Counted from the stretch's first letter, positions 15,201 through 30,200 are shown. The stretch: 64,000 bases of DNA from Apteryx mantelli (GCF_036417845.1 NC_089980.1:66648501-66712500); one strand, 5' to 3'. The notes: a model not told the origin generated them from the sequence alone. Translations and numbers: made by a program.

Positions 15201-18200
15201 TTTGACAAAATCTGAATCTGAAACCCTTTTTCTCCCCATGCAGAGTGAAGATTTCCACATATATACACAGTACTGCACCAACTACCCAAGGTAGGAATTC
15301 TGGGTTCCCTTTCTTGATATGTCCCTTGGCATGTGTATGTAATGAGAGTTTCAGCCCACTCGAAAAATATCTCCCCCACCCCCTTACAAACTGGGAGGCG
15401 GGACAGGGAGTTCACTTTTTTTTCCCTTAACTTACAATGAAAAGCAAAAAAATGCTCATCTGAAGGCTTATTTTGACTGTTCTTGTCGTTCATTGCCACG
15501 ATGGTCTCATTTTGCAGTGCTCTGGATATGTAATTCCCACTGGTAAGAGAGAATGGTTGCATGTCAAAGGAAAACGTAATTGAAAGCACAAGAAAACTTT
15601 AAAAAAAAAAAAGGGGGGGGCAATGATTGGATTAGGAACCTGCTGCCCCTTTTACAAGGGAAGACAGAAACAATTCTTGACTTTATCTACAGACCTGTGG
15701 AGACAATGTGTCCTAAAGATCTATGTTTGATATTTTCAGGTCAGTAGCTGTGTTAACAGAGTGCATGAGGAACAAGATGCTGGCCAAGTTCTTTAGAGAA
15801 CGGCAAGAAGCTCTACAACACTCTTTGCCCCTGGGCTCCTATCTCTTAAAACCTGTCCAGCGAATCCTCAAGTACCACCTACTTTTGCATGTAAGCATCC
15901 ATTAGAAATACCTTCCATTAAGGGCTGCAGGACTTCTATTTTCCTGTCTCTATTACAAGATTTGGCAGTTGGAACAATTCTGTATTTCTTTAGACACTTA
16001 AACTTTTGTGAGTATTCAATTTTTACATATGGAGACTCTTTGTATCTTCATCACTTCATAACATATGCATGCATTCTGAATGGGGGATATACAACAATTG
16101 TTTTAGATGCATTGAATCAGCCTGTGTGTCCAAATAATCAGGTGTGTGTGTTGGGGTTTTTTGTTTTTTTGTTTTTTTAAGCAGGTCTGTAATTTTGAAG
16201 TTGTTTGGGAGATTATTGTCATGAATAAACAGTTTTGTAGAAAAACTTATTGTTCCAATGAGAAACAGTATTTTTCCACATGTTGCAATGCTGGGGGTAG
16301 CTGAAAGAAGAAATAAATACATATAAACACCCCTGATTGGTAAGATTTTTGTGGAGAGGAATGATTGAGGAAGTGGGAACTCTTTCCATAGCCAGTGAAT
16401 TGAGTTAAGCAACAGTTTCGGAAATTCCTGCTTTATTGTTAACGTTTTCCACATATGTTTCCTATTACAGAGTCATGTTCTAGTGAAGTGTAAAGACACT
16501 GACCTTTATTTAAAATGTCTGGTGCTTTTCTTCTCTCCAACTCTAATGTAATGCCCAGTCTAATTTCATCAGTATTTTGTAAGCGTATAGATACATTCTG
16601 TGTTTTCAGAAAGCCATTAAATGTTGTCTGAAAAGGTCTCTTTCTTTAAGTGTGCCTTGCTCTCTTTCTTGCATCTGTGTTCACATCAGCTTCTGGATGA
16701 GTACTAAACTGACTAAAAAGGCTTTGCTTTGTCAATCATCTTGTGTTAACCAAATTGATAACAACCTGCAATAGTAAAAAAGGCAGAAATGACACATTTG
16801 TGTGATTTTGATGCAAAGACAACATAGTACAGATAAAGGTACAGTCAGTATTATATCTGATTGGAAAACTTATTTGGAAATAATTGGATTTTTTTTCCTA
16901 TCTTAGGAAATAGAAAACCACCTTGACAAGGACACTGAGGGCTATGATGTGGTGCTAGATGCCATAGATACAATGCAGAGAGTGGCATGGCATATAAATG
17001 ACATGAAGAGGAAACATGAGCATGCCATCAGGCTTCAAGTAAGTTCCCAAAGATATTTTACTGGTGTTTCTTTGAGCTGTTTCTGTCAATAAATATGCCA
17101 TCAGCATTTTTTAGTTTATCTTTTCTTTTTATCTTTTGTCAGTCATAATTTAGGCTCCTGTTGAGTATGCCTCTGGCTGTTTGATCTTAGAAAGCATGGT
17201 CATAGCTGCTGCAGGAAAATCTCAGAAATCTCTACCCTACAAGCAGCATCCTGTAAAGCATTTATTTTGCAGTAATCTGGAACATAAGATAACTTTTCTT
17301 TCTTCCTTTCCCTCAGTTGTACACCACTGCTGTACAACCCTAGGGCATGTCTTTGTTCAGAAATCCTGTGGTTTCCTATTTCTCCCTCTTGTGCTGATTA
17401 ATTTTGTTTTGAGACATTTCTTGGGCTTCTACTTGTTTAAGTACCTTCCTCTTGGGCTACTGAAGACTCATTATCAGTTGCTTTACGGAAAGTATAAACC
17501 TAGAAATATGCTATTTAGAAAAAGGCTAACTTCACTTCAAATGAAGGAACTCTTGAGGAAAAAAACAAAAGCTATTCGAGTAATTTTTGTCATCAAGAGC
17601 AAGCTATTTTGTAGAATCTTTACAGAACCATCAGTCTGTTTCAAACTTCCCAGTGAATCACCATTTTACATTACATTTTCATCAGCAGCCTTTTTGTTGC
17701 TTTAAGAAAACTGATTGTTTTTAGTATATAAAAAGGAGCAAGTAACAGGCTTACACCATTTCTGAAATCTATGTCATGTTTGTTCCTTTATTTCTTTTTA
17801 ACATAAATGGTGTGCATTGGCCCTCATTCTTTTGTTTATATATAGGGGAACAGGGTTACATTTGATAATGTCTTGCCTGCAACAGTGTAACCTTTGCCAC
17901 ATCTTGCTGGAAATACATACTAACATCTTTTACAAACAGTTTGCTATAAATCTGAATAATCATAACCAGTAATATTTAGCAATAAAGAGGGTCAAAGGCT
18001 TTTGAATAAGTGAATTTCGTAATTTCTTGAGCAGAGCTGGCAAATATATGGAGTTGTGGAAAATGTTTATGTTTGTGGTTACTCCTTTTAACAGTAAAAT
18101 CTGTTTCTGCAGTCATAAGGATAGGTCTTCTGTGAGCTATCACACTGCCATTTGTCTGTAATTCTGCAAGAATTGTGGCAGCAGTTCCTGCACAGTCTCC

Positions 18201-21200
18201 CTCAAAGTGGTGAAATCAGTCAGTGCTTTATGTTCACTTATTTACAAGTTACTGGAGTGATCTGATCAAATACAACTTTTACTTATGTTTATTCTTTTTT
18301 TAGCTGTCTTGTGTATAGCCCAAAGTATGCTGCTGTATGCATTTTTTTTTCCAATGTGCGCTTTATGCTTCAAATATAGTAACAAGTTTTTGTAGTTGAA
18401 TGCGGTATTAAAGAGTCATGTCCTAGAGAGACCAGCCTAGGACAAGGAAATTTGGCCCTGCTTTGCTAACACAGCCAGGGTAAATGTCAGATGGACATTT
18501 TTAAAGATTGCCTGACTTAAGGTTCAATCTACTCTTAGAGCTTGCTGCACCATGCATAAATCGAATGTCTGTGCCAGTGACAGAAGAAGCAAGCAACTGA
18601 AGGAAACAAGAATAGTCGTAACAAAGTAACACAGATTTATAAAGTTCTTACATGTTTCTCCAGCTTTTTTTTTTTTTTAAGTGATAAATAAGGTGAGAAA
18701 TATCTATGGTATGTATATAAAACATTAGCAATACAAATAAATCTTGGCATCTTCAAATGATCAGTTGGTCAGATCACTGTGTCCTTTAGTCTTCTGGGAA
18801 ACATCTCTTCTGAGTACCTCCCAGAGACATCATCTGTGATGGGTCTACAAGGTATGGAGATAGGATTACAATTCATCTAGTTGGGGACCACACAACTTAG
18901 GGAGGGAGGGAAACATTAAGAGGGACTGCTTAGGGACAAGCGTGGGAGAGAGGAGCAGGCATGAGAGACTGATGGCTGACTTAGAGTTAATTCTCCATCA
19001 CCGCAAGTCAAGGGAGATGGGTTTGTGCTGCTTCTCTGCATGCTGCCCTGGGGAGCTCAGTGCTCTTTGCTGGGTCTACACAGAAGTAACCAGAGCATGC
19101 TAGGAGAGCATGTTAGTTCGGGCTTAGTGTTGGTCCTGGAGGTACCTGGCTGCAGTGTTTGCACCGTACCTAGCAGCCTCAGTACGTTTGTGGGGTGACT
19201 TTATACCATTTACCATTGCTAACCTTTATGTGGTGACTTTATACTGTTGACCAATGCTCACCATTATATGGGAGACTTGGAACGGCCACAGCAGACCTTT
19301 TTGAAACTTCGTTTAAATAAAGATGACATCTGGAATGAACTTTGGTTGTTCTTTTTCAATCTGTTGCAGGAGATACAAAGTTTACTCACTAACTGGAAAG
19401 GACCAGACCTCACGAGTTACGGGGAGCTGGTGCTGGAAGGGACATTCCGCATTCAGCGAGCCAAAAACGAGCGCACGTTGTTCCTCTTTGACAAGCTGCT
19501 GCTTATTACAAAAAAGAGAGACGAAATGTTTACATACAAAGCTCACATATTGGTATGTCAGAAAGCAAGTTGTAATGTGCTGTCTCCAGATCTCCTTGAA
19601 ACCCCTCCATGACTCACATTTTTGCCTGTTACAGTGTGGGAATCTTATGCTTGTTGAAGTAATACCAAAGGAACCACTTAGCTTTAGTGTCTTCCACTAC
19701 AAAAATCCCAAGATGCAGCATACTGTCCAGGTATGACAGACTTCCCTGCCCTGTGCATAGCCTGATGGCCGTGTGCTATTCCTGATCCTACATATTGCAG
19801 TAATGAATTTTCTCATGTTGCTACGATTTTTAACAGGCAAAGTCACAGCAAGAAAAACGCCTTTGGATTCTTCACTTGAAGAGATTAATTCTAGAAAATC
19901 ATCCTGCTAAAATTCCTGCCAAGGTAAAAAGAAAAAAAAAATCCACAACAAAAAGCATACCTCCTTGAATGTGTATGTAAATCCAGACACATTTACTAGC
20001 TTCAAGATACATGGCAAATTAGATTCCAGGTGATCTCTTCAGTGATTGATTAATACATTGGTTTTTGTCTTCAAAATTTCTTTAGGAATAATGGTAAAGT
20101 TCCATTAAAAGTACCTAGTAGGGTTGGTACGGGAGAAGAATTTACCTGGGTTATCAGCATCCCTGTCCATTAGGATTTACCCACTGAAATATTTATCACA
20201 GAGATGCAACTCTAGAAAGCTTTAGGGTAAGAAGACCCTACCTTGGCTTGAAGCTGCTGCCTGCACACCACTGAGATGCAGTAATTGCAGCATGTGTAGG
20301 CGTTGCCAAGCTAGTTTTAATCCAGCTTGGATTCATAGCAGTGAAGACACTGGCAGCCCACACTTCACTTTACAAATACACGCATCCATCCTGGACCGTA
20401 GGTTGGGACAGCTGGTCCCTTTCTGTGAGATAGCTAGCAAGCTTTGGAAAATGAGTCACAATTGCGAGTTTCGTAACGATTTTTAGATACCTGCTAGGAT
20501 CTCAGTTACCTGCTAGTATCATATTCATAGCTGTGATGTCTAGCATGTCTGGTCCTTTAAAAAAAAAAAAAAAAAAAATCCTATCTTGGGCCTCTAGGTG
20601 ATGTTTCCCACTGTAACTCCTTGCACCTCCAGAATGATGAGTCACTTGCAATATCCTAGTTAACTCCTACCATGACACAACTGCCACTGATTCATGTGGA
20701 AACAGGATTTTTTTCTGGTTTTGCACTAACGCTTTTTTCAAGTTTTATGTTGTAATGGCTAAAAATGTTACCTGTCACTGGCATAGACAATGGAATATTG
20801 ACTAATATTTTCAACAGTTCAACAAAAAGGATTATGGAATAAAAAAGCGCTAGCAGTAGCTATTAGTAATTCTTCTCTTTCTTATTGTTTTGTGTCATCA
20901 GAGTTTATCAGCAGTACAATATTTATGTAGCATCCCTGTTTACAATGCAAATACTTGTTGCTGTTTATTAGATTGTAATAAGAAATACTATAGCATGAAT
21001 TTAGTTTTTTTATCAAGGTTCTCATTACTACTTAATGTATTTGTTTAAGCATGAAAAGCAATGTATAACCCAAATATATCATAATGCTGTTTGCAGCTTG
21101 AAAAATCATTTGATTTAAGAACGGAAAAGCCTAATCAAATAAATCATTAAAGTTGTCTGCACATATATGTTGACAAACTAGTAGTTTATAGTCTTGGTAC

Positions 21201-24200
21201 TTCCCTCTACCCAGCGTTTGGGGGGATTTAATGGTAGTCCACATGTGACAGCTAGTGGAAAACAACTGAACTGCGCCTATAGAAAGGCAAGCAGGTTCTC
21301 TAGGCTACTCTATTTTATTTTATTACTTATTGGCTGATATGCCTGATAAGGAAAAATAAGTGGGAAGTCTTAAGAAATGCGTTAAACTAAGCAATCATGA
21401 TTTATTATTCAGGTTCAATCTTATACAAATAAAAAAAATTTTTTAATAGCTATTCCTCAGGAAAGCTCTTAAAGGAAGCAAGGTTGCTTCCTTGTGATAG
21501 TTTTTCCTGTACTTAAAAAACCTTAAAGAAATAATTTGGAGGGTTCTGATTGGGTGGGCAACTATTTTAGAACTGCAAAATAATAAAGGAGTTAAGCTAT
21601 GTGATTTTCAGGGAGGAAATGTTCCATGAATCATGAACAACGTGCTTTAAAAGTATTTGTGATTCCCAGAAGGTAGGGCCAATTTGGTGCCAATCCCAGA
21701 AGAATATGGTGAGACTTATGGACAGCTCTAAATTCTGGGCCTGAATGGGAGTTCTCTGGAGGTTCGTATCCCTGTGGAGGAGAGCCAGAGTGCGCAGCAT
21801 TATCTCAGCACAGCCCCTCATTTTCACAGAGTCAACGATCCCTATCACTCCATCCTCTAAAAATTTCTCATCCCAACAGGTGCCCCAGCTGCACGCTCCT
21901 CCCCTTGCACTGCCAGAATGGTAGTGGGTGAGCAAGGTGGAGCTGTCGTGTGCAGTGAACAACCAAGGATGTCCTGAAAGTTAACTCTAGTAGACTATTA
22001 CCTGCAAAATTTCTTGTCCACATGTGTATGTATGTGGTATACAGAAAGAGACAAAAAACAATACTAACAGTATTTATTATCAAAAATTAAACTTGCTATT
22101 TTCTATATGTAAACTGCCTACTATCTGTAACGTGCAACATAATTACCCTTCTAGGTGTAGTTTAACATCTTCACGCACAATTTTTGTTCTCTTTCAGGCC
22201 AAACAGGCAATTTTAGAAATGGATGCCATACGTAAGTTCTTTTTTTCCCCACTTTCATTAAAAAACAAATTAATAAAAATATCTTTTAACACTTCACATA
22301 TAACTGTTGTTTTCCTCTAAGATGCAAGAAGACCATGCTTATGTTCCTTGAATTATGATGTAGCCAAAAAAAAATAATTGTGTGCAGATCTTGTGGAACT
22401 CTATAAGCATTGGGTTGACTGAACTGCAACCAACAGGATATGTCTCATGGTTAGCAAGGAAGAGGCAGATTAGGCCATTTGTAAACACTGGCCATTCTGT
22501 TTGCTTATTCCATGCTGACTAAACATATGATCTTCCTAACCTCTGCAGCAAAAGCTCCTTCTGGCCAGGATCCACTCAAGGGCTAGGAATAAGTAATGCA
22601 GCTTGAAGCATCGAGCACTTTTACGACTTCCTTATGCTGGAAAGCCTGCAGCTGGAGGAAGGGGAGGGCAGCTGCCGGCTGCTTATCCCCTGGTATGCCT
22701 ATGTGGAAGTTGAACAAGGGAGCCCTGTGCCCCTGCGGCAGCATGGGTGGCTGCCCGCTATCGCCTGGCAATCTAATTAGGTGCAGTAGCTGAATTCATG
22801 GCTATGGCAGAAAGCAACTGCACCTAAGAAGCAGCCCCAAGAAAACTCTATGCTGAGACCCAGCAGGGTTATGGTTGCCATAAGTCTGATGAATTTATGT
22901 GTGTGTCCCAGGAGCCCGGATTGGAAGGCCTGTATGATGGCGCTGTCTTGCATCTGAATCCAGTCCCGCCTGTGCCATCCCTTCCATTCAGTCTTTGTTT
23001 TGCTGCCTTTCTTGGTGCTTGCCATGCTAGCTCTTCCTGTCGCCAGCGATCCCTATGCAGGGCAATGAGAACAACCTTAAAATACGAATGCTGAAGAAGG
23101 CTCAGTGTAAAGCGAGGTTGTTATTTATTTACATAGTTATTGTCCCAGGGAATGGGTCAGGAAGGCTCTGCTGAGAAACTGGCTAACAATTAAACGCGAT
23201 TGTGCATGAATGTTGCTGGGTTAGCAATCCAGAGCAAGGCATAACTAAATGGGTGAAGTGTTTCCACGGCTAAGCGGTAACACCCTACAACAGCGCTGCT
23301 CACTTATTCTGCACTGAGCTCTGATGAAGTGCCACTATGTGAGTCATGAAGGGAAGACGGCACAGCCTCCAAACAGAGCTGCTGAGGCGTGTAAAATAAC
23401 ACCCTGTTTTATACTGATGCCTCTGCTTGTCTCGCAGATCATCCAGGCTTCCATTATAGCCCCGAGGGAGAAATGAAATCATCGTACCATCCTAAGGAAG
23501 GCACTACTCCACACCGAGTGAGAAGGAAATCAGGTGAATAAACTCCTTTCCATCAAGATGACAAGAGAAAAACAAGCAGGATTGTTTAGGGCTTGGTCGA
23601 GGTTGGACACATGGAATTGGTCCTTACCCTGCACTCTGCTCAGATTTTACAGAGCACGATACGAGTAGAGGATCTTCTTATTTGTGTGATTTTTACGTAG
23701 TGTTTGCTTTTCATTTCATGGATGTGCATTCCTAATGGTGGATGCATAGAGAACAGTTGGTACTTTCTGATGGATAAAGAATGCAAAGCAAGCCAGTTAA
23801 ATTATTTAAATCTAACTCGTTTTCCCTTGGTAATTACTATCTCAGAAGTGGTTCCATCCTGATTATTGTAAAACATGATTACTATCTCTGTTTACTGAAG
23901 TGTCTGCCTTATGAAAAATGGAGATTTGACAGGTAGTAATGTTGACTTCTTTTTCTTTTTCCTAGCTCTAACAAACATCCGTAATTACAGTTATTTCTCT
24001 CCTGAAGCCATTACAAATGTCTGTGTAGTTGGAGTGACATTACATTGCAGTCGCTTTGTTCTCTTTTTCAGCTACTTAAATATATTGTTTATGCAGAATG
24101 ACTTAAGGTTCATGAGAGCACAGGTGTAGTGATTTATCATATAGCAGAGTTTGTCTCTGAAAAGCAATCAAGTTTTAATCAGGCATCTTCTCTATGTTTC

Positions 24201-27200
24201 TAAGATGAAAGATTCCATTGGTGCTGTTTTGCCTGTAAAAGGAATACCACAGAATACTGATTAAATGGCCTCCTCTGTAGCATTGAGCTACTTACGCTAT
24301 TAAAGCACTGCTAAGCTGCCAGTATCTCATACGTATTTCTGATCTGAATATAGGAAATCTCCAGCAATTTAGAGCAATGACTTAGATGAGGACTGTGTCT
24401 TTGGAAAGCAAGAACCTTAACATGAGATTAAAATTTACATATGTGGTCGTATGGCAGGGGGGAGCCGCTATTCCGTTAAAGACACATATGCACCTTTGGA
24501 ACAGTTGTAGGTTCAACAAATTAAGCCCTTTTTTCCAAGGGTCTGAGGAAACTAGATGATTAAGAAGTGTAAATCCTGCTGTCTTGCATGGGCTCAGGAG
24601 GTTAAATTTTGGTATGTGTGTTATAAAAAGTTGGCCAAGATACCAGTAACTTTCTTTGGGATGCTGTAGTGTTTAAATGCTGTCGTTGTCTTTTTCAGAA
24701 CCCTCATCTAGAGTCCATAAAGTTTTGAAGTCAAATGGTAAGTTATTTTGCCTACTATTTTGTTGTCCAAGTGTTTATATATTTTGCAAAACAATTAAGC
24801 ACCGGATCCTCTTCTCCAGTGACTTTATCTATTTCAGTCATATTTAATGGACCTATGCTGATTTATGTAAGTGGAATATCCTACTTGTAGAGTGTGACCC
24901 CTAAGTACATATTTGGGGAAAAAATAACCTGTGTGCATAGAAAACAAAATTAGCATTTATATCCTAATATTTGCTTTTCCATGATTAGGTTCTGATCATG
25001 TAAACATCCTAGCAACTGGTAACTGAACACTAAGTGTTTTAGTCACTATGGGTAGTTATCCATATTACATAAGTGTTGCAAAATCACATCTTTAGGAGGA
25101 ACTGTCATAAAGCCAATGTTGTCTCTGTTTTATCAGAGACCCTCAAATGAATATTACAGTTGCATTTAATTCCTTTTTGGGAATTCATAATTGGGATATT
25201 AATGTAGCATTAGAACAGTGGCATAGACTGACACCAGTTTGAGTATTCACTTATAATGTATTTGTGTTTTCAGATATAAATCCAGATATGCAGAAGGTAA
25301 GCCTCTTTTTTTACATTTCATATTTTAGCACATTCAAATGGCACATGACTTTGATATTGTATTGCTTTTTTAAGAAGGGAAACAGAAACATAAATGTTGT
25401 TTAGAGTCTCCGATAAGATTACTAAAATGAAAGCAATAGAAATATAGCTAACTATTTCAGCAATATCTAATAAAAAGAATTTGACTGATCTGTATATTCC
25501 TGTACTTTATAGTACAGCACAATCAATTCCTAATATTATAGGGTACTTAAAATACTGCTACAGTCACAGAAGTTCTATGTAAAGATGGTGTTTATTCTTT
25601 GAAGGATATTTGCTTTGTATTTATTAAATGAGAATGTAAGAGTTTCAGCTTATTCTGATATACATATATATATAAATAAAAAATATAACAAACCAGGCAA
25701 AGCCAATACAGCTTAAGCAGACTGAGCTGAGCACTTCTAATTTCTGCATTTTCCGTAAGAATTTTTAATGAAGTTCCAATGCAGTTTGAAGGACTCTTGT
25801 TGAATTTTGGGTCCTAGGCTTAGTTGGGATGGAAATTAAGGCAGGGAGAATGTATGAACAGGGTACACTACATATGACTTCACTGGGATGCCTAACACTG
25901 AAGCCCATAGGTTCCTCACCTCCTTGTTTTTCCAGCTCCTTATATTCCATGGAAGAATACTGTTTAATTCTTTCCTTATACAGCTCATTTAGTGCAGCTA
26001 ACTGAATGTAGCTAAAACTGTGCTTTGGGGATTTGGTGGCTTTGACTTTGTTTGATGTAAACCTGTAAAATGGTATAGTCTATGTAATTTTTAATCAATG
26101 TTGTTTCAAGCGGATCAGTATCGAAGGAGCCCTGTTATCTCAAACCACCAAACTGGGATCAAATGAAGCCCTGCTGAGTTCAAGGAAGAAGGATTCACTG
26201 GAACCCCCTGGGCTGGAGAGCCAGTTTCAAGAGTCCACTGAGCCAGCCTACATCAGTGATCAAGATGAAAATCTGCACAATTCTGCTACAGAACAGATTG
26301 ATGCTGATGATGAAGAAGAGTCTGAACAGGTTTAAAAAAAAAATCCTTCCATCCTGGGGAGGATGGAAGAGGGATTAACTTTATCTGTAAAACTGCAAGG
26401 AGGCAGGAATGTGTTAAAAGTAAACTGCTTGCAACTTCTCCTTACAGATGTGTTATTTGTTCATCACATAGTTTTCTCTTGCATTGTAACAGAGGTGAAG
26501 TGAAGTTAGCCCCTGTGCAGCAGATGAGAGTATATGAAACCCCTACTGCTGAAACAGATTTTGCTTAGTCCTTTATAGGCCTCCGGCCTACTTTTGACAG
26601 AAAGCAGTAGCTTTATTATTTTTAACCAGTTGTTGCACAACTGGTTTTTCCTTGCTCCTCCAGCTGATGTTTTGAAAGAAACTAGGACCTTTCTAGGCCA
26701 AATGCAGAGACAAGGTTCTTGGGTCTCAAAAGCAGTGACCTGAATGTTAGGTTAAGATTCAGACAGTGAAAGATGCGATGTGATGTTTCTAGACTGGTGA
26801 TCTGTTGGCAGTGAACAGAAGTAAGTGTGCTTTAATACGAGCTGTTGTGAATAGGATTTCTGAAAGTAAGAATCTTTATCATTTACTATTGCACAATCAT
26901 TGAACAGGTGGTAGTTTTCCTCACGCTACATGATGTTTCCCCGCATATATGCTATTTCTGAAAGGCTAAAATTTCAGTTTTGAAATGTGGGTGTGTTAAA
27001 GAATCCACATCTTCAATTTGTTGTGTTTAGTTTATGCTTATATAAACACTCAGCTCTCTAAGATGCTGGTGTGAATATCTGAATACAGGGTTTGGACATC
27101 CTTCTCTGGTCGATCTGTTTTGTAAGTTGTCCAAAACCTATTAGCAAATTTTTTCTTGAAGCCCACTGCACCATTGCTCTTTGAAATTATATTATTTGAA

Positions 27201-30200
27201 TTGTAAATCTTTGGTAAAATAGTATCTTGTATCAGTGAAATGTAGTGTCTTGTAATTCACTGTCCTCCTGACATGAGGGAGTACAAAAGAATACCACTAT
27301 AAAACTGTACAAGAGTAGCTTAGTGTTTAACCATATATGTGGCAATGATGCATTCTTAGAATCTAGTATTAGGAACCATGTAGCCCTGTTCCTATTATGC
27401 ATGCCCTTCTCTCTGAATTACTTCCTACACTGCCCAACGTGATGTTGTGGCTTTGTATTTTTCTGGGAAGCTAGATGACATCATATCTTCTGGTTTAGAC
27501 CTCTTCTTGGTTTTCATGGCTCCAAGTGATGGTGAATCCATCCCCTTCCCTGTTCAAAAACAAACAAAAAAAACTTTAAAATTTGAATTTTTCTGTGATT
27601 GCCTTCTTTTGCTATCACTTATTTTCTACATCTAAGTTATTGCACACAGACTCTGCTTTCTTCCCCTTTTGACAAGCTGTATGGATTGACTTGGTTAAAC
27701 TGGTTATTGTAAAGCAAGTTTTCTAGGCTCTAAATCATTGTTGCAGCAGTGCTTTGACTACTCACTAGTATTTCATCCTTTGTGTGTATACCTGACCTGG
27801 CTCTGCTCTTCTAGCAGCTAGTAATTCTTTTGAACAAAGATGTACAAAGAACTATAAATTTTAATATCCCTCCCTTGCTCTGTTCTTTTAAATCACAGGG
27901 AGCACAACAAAATTCACTACAGAAAGCAAAAGGAGGAAGGAAAAGACTTAATAGTCAAGCTGCTCAAAATGTTGAAAAACGGAGAAGTGTTAATCTCAAC
28001 AAATGTGAAATGCAGGTACCTTTTTTTTTTTTTTCCCCTTCTATCTTGCTATCCATCAAACATATGTCAAAGAAATCTGTGTGTTTTTTTTTTTTTTTTC
28101 TGGGTAGAAAGATAAGGCAACTTCTATTTCTGTCATACATTAATGTTTGTATCATTGAGATACTCGTCTATATCTGTATGTACTTCAGAGAGTATTCTCT
28201 TGAAAGGAAAAAAAAAAAAAGCTAAAAAACAATTAACACTAACTTAAGCCAAAAGATCCTTTCCTCTCTTTCCCAACCTCTGGCCGTGTACATCTACAGC
28301 ATCTTTCATGTTACCGTTAGCAGGCATGCAGCCTTGCAATGTGTTAGATCTGCTGGCTGAGCCAGATGAAAACTCACTCCAAAAAGAAAATCAGATTTTC
28401 AGTGACGTGTACTAGAGAGTGCAACATACCTTTCTGCTTGGATTATAGGCAAGCGGAAAGAGAGGAGAGCAAAATTTTTTGGCAGGAGCCTGGAGTCAAT
28501 TAGCTTAAACCAACTGTGAAACAGCAGAGTTAGCATAAAAGGACTAACCTTACCCCTGCCAAATAAATTTGCTTTTAATTACTCATGCTTTAGCATGAGC
28601 TAGTATCTTTTGAAGTAATGTGTTATTAAAAGCCAAGAATCAATTCTGAGCAATGGTAAGGGCTGGGAGGCACAGAAGTCAGGCACTGCCACCTTGGTTC
28701 CTTGGCTCACCAGCAAGGAGCCTGCCCACTCATCTCTGCCAGGCTCCATGCTGCAGGACACCATGGTTACTATGGCACTTCTGTGAATGGTGGGGATCCT
28801 TGTATTATTGCAGGGAATAGGCTAACATTACCTGCATGTTTCAAATCTCTGCAGAGCTCCAAAGATCCTTCAGATGAAGAGTTGACCCAACTGAATACTG
28901 ATCTTCCATATTCCTGCTCAGCTAGACAGTCACCTAGACAATTTAGCACCCCCCAGAACAACTCATTAATCATGAATATCCTGGGGGGTACTACTTCTGT
29001 CAGAAACATCTGGACTGACCATCAGATCAGGCAGGCATTGTTTCCCAGCAGACGACCACCTTATGAGAATGAAGATGATGAAGACGATTACCAGATGTTT
29101 GTACCATCAGTGTCTACATCCAACTCCAGTTCAGCTGTTGGTGGAGAAAGGAGGGGTCCTTCTGGTCGACCATGCAGCTGGCATTTGGGGGTAGGGCATC
29201 AAAATGAGGCTTCCAGCTCCAATCATCATAAAGTTGTTAGACGAGCCAGTAGTGCTGGTGAAAGCAACACATGTCCAAGCAGTGCAAGGTATAAAATTGG
29301 TGACCTTGGCCAGCGCAGTTCTCGAAGGGAAGTGAAAAGAACAGAGATGAGCAATATGAATGCTTATCCCGAATCTTCAGAAGAGCTGACCATTGATGGC
29401 ATTGAACATGTTTATGACAATATAAGCTATGAAGACTTAAAGCTGATGGGCCTGACAAGAAGGGAGGAAACTGACCAGGGCCCCCAGAGATCTGCTAGAG
29501 ACTCTCTCTATGAGGCTGGAAACAAATGCAGCTCAGATTCACCCTCCAAAAAGAGAACAGCAAATCAAAACAGGGCCTCCATTTGTGCTAGTAGAGATGA
29601 GGCCCTACTCAGTAGAGAAGCACCTACTTCAAGTTTGGATGAGCTCAGGATCGTCGAAGATAATATCTATGACACCATAGTGCTTCCAGAAACACCACTA
29701 TTGAATTTTAAGTGTAAACCTCTAAAATGCTCTAAAAGGAGGAGTTTTCTGGGCCTGGAAACAGACTTTGCATGCTGTGACAATTTACGGCAGTTTGTTT
29801 CTGAAGAGAGTCTCCAGTTCAGTGAAGATGAAAGTCCTTACCATCGTGTTCCTCTCGATAATGACTATTTGAGCTTGGTGGATAGCTCCTCCAACTCCGA
29901 TTCACTCTCCCATAAGTCTGCAGCAGATAAACTCTCAGAGGAAGTAGATGAGATTTGGAATGACCTGGAGAACTACATCAAGAAGAATGAAGAAAAGACA
30001 AGGGACCGTCTCCTTGCAGCCTTTCCTGTTTGTAAAGATGATATGCAAGAAAGGCTGCATGCTGGCAGTACACCTGAACTGAGTAAAGATGTAGAATACT
30101 CGCTGTCTACTCTCTCTCTGCCAGAAACTCCTATTTTCCCTAAAACTTTGAAGCCCAGGGCTGCCACCTTGAGTGAGGCTAATCTCAGGCTTGAAGACAC

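Larger units (their letters stand above)
6004..15243 (+). other. PLEKHG1: PLEKHG1 intron, about 9.2 kb
   Basis: The largest PLEKHG1 intron seen here. It holds an old CR1 copy (about 7334-8198), two compound microsatellites (around 7900 and 12170) and a T20 tract at 9082-9101. I recognise no other exon or RNA gene in it. Confidence 0.8.

Noticed and set aside
17181..17705. A 174-codon frame in a PLEKHG1 intron
   Set aside because: Not similar to any family I know, and no phase-compatible link to neighbouring exons. DH and PH exons already join directly across this intron.
28702..28854. Start of a separate 628-codon gene at 28702
   Set aside because: No ATG opens it, and the part from 28855 is plainly a PLEKHG1 internal exon. 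The upstream part can at most be an alternative exon extension.
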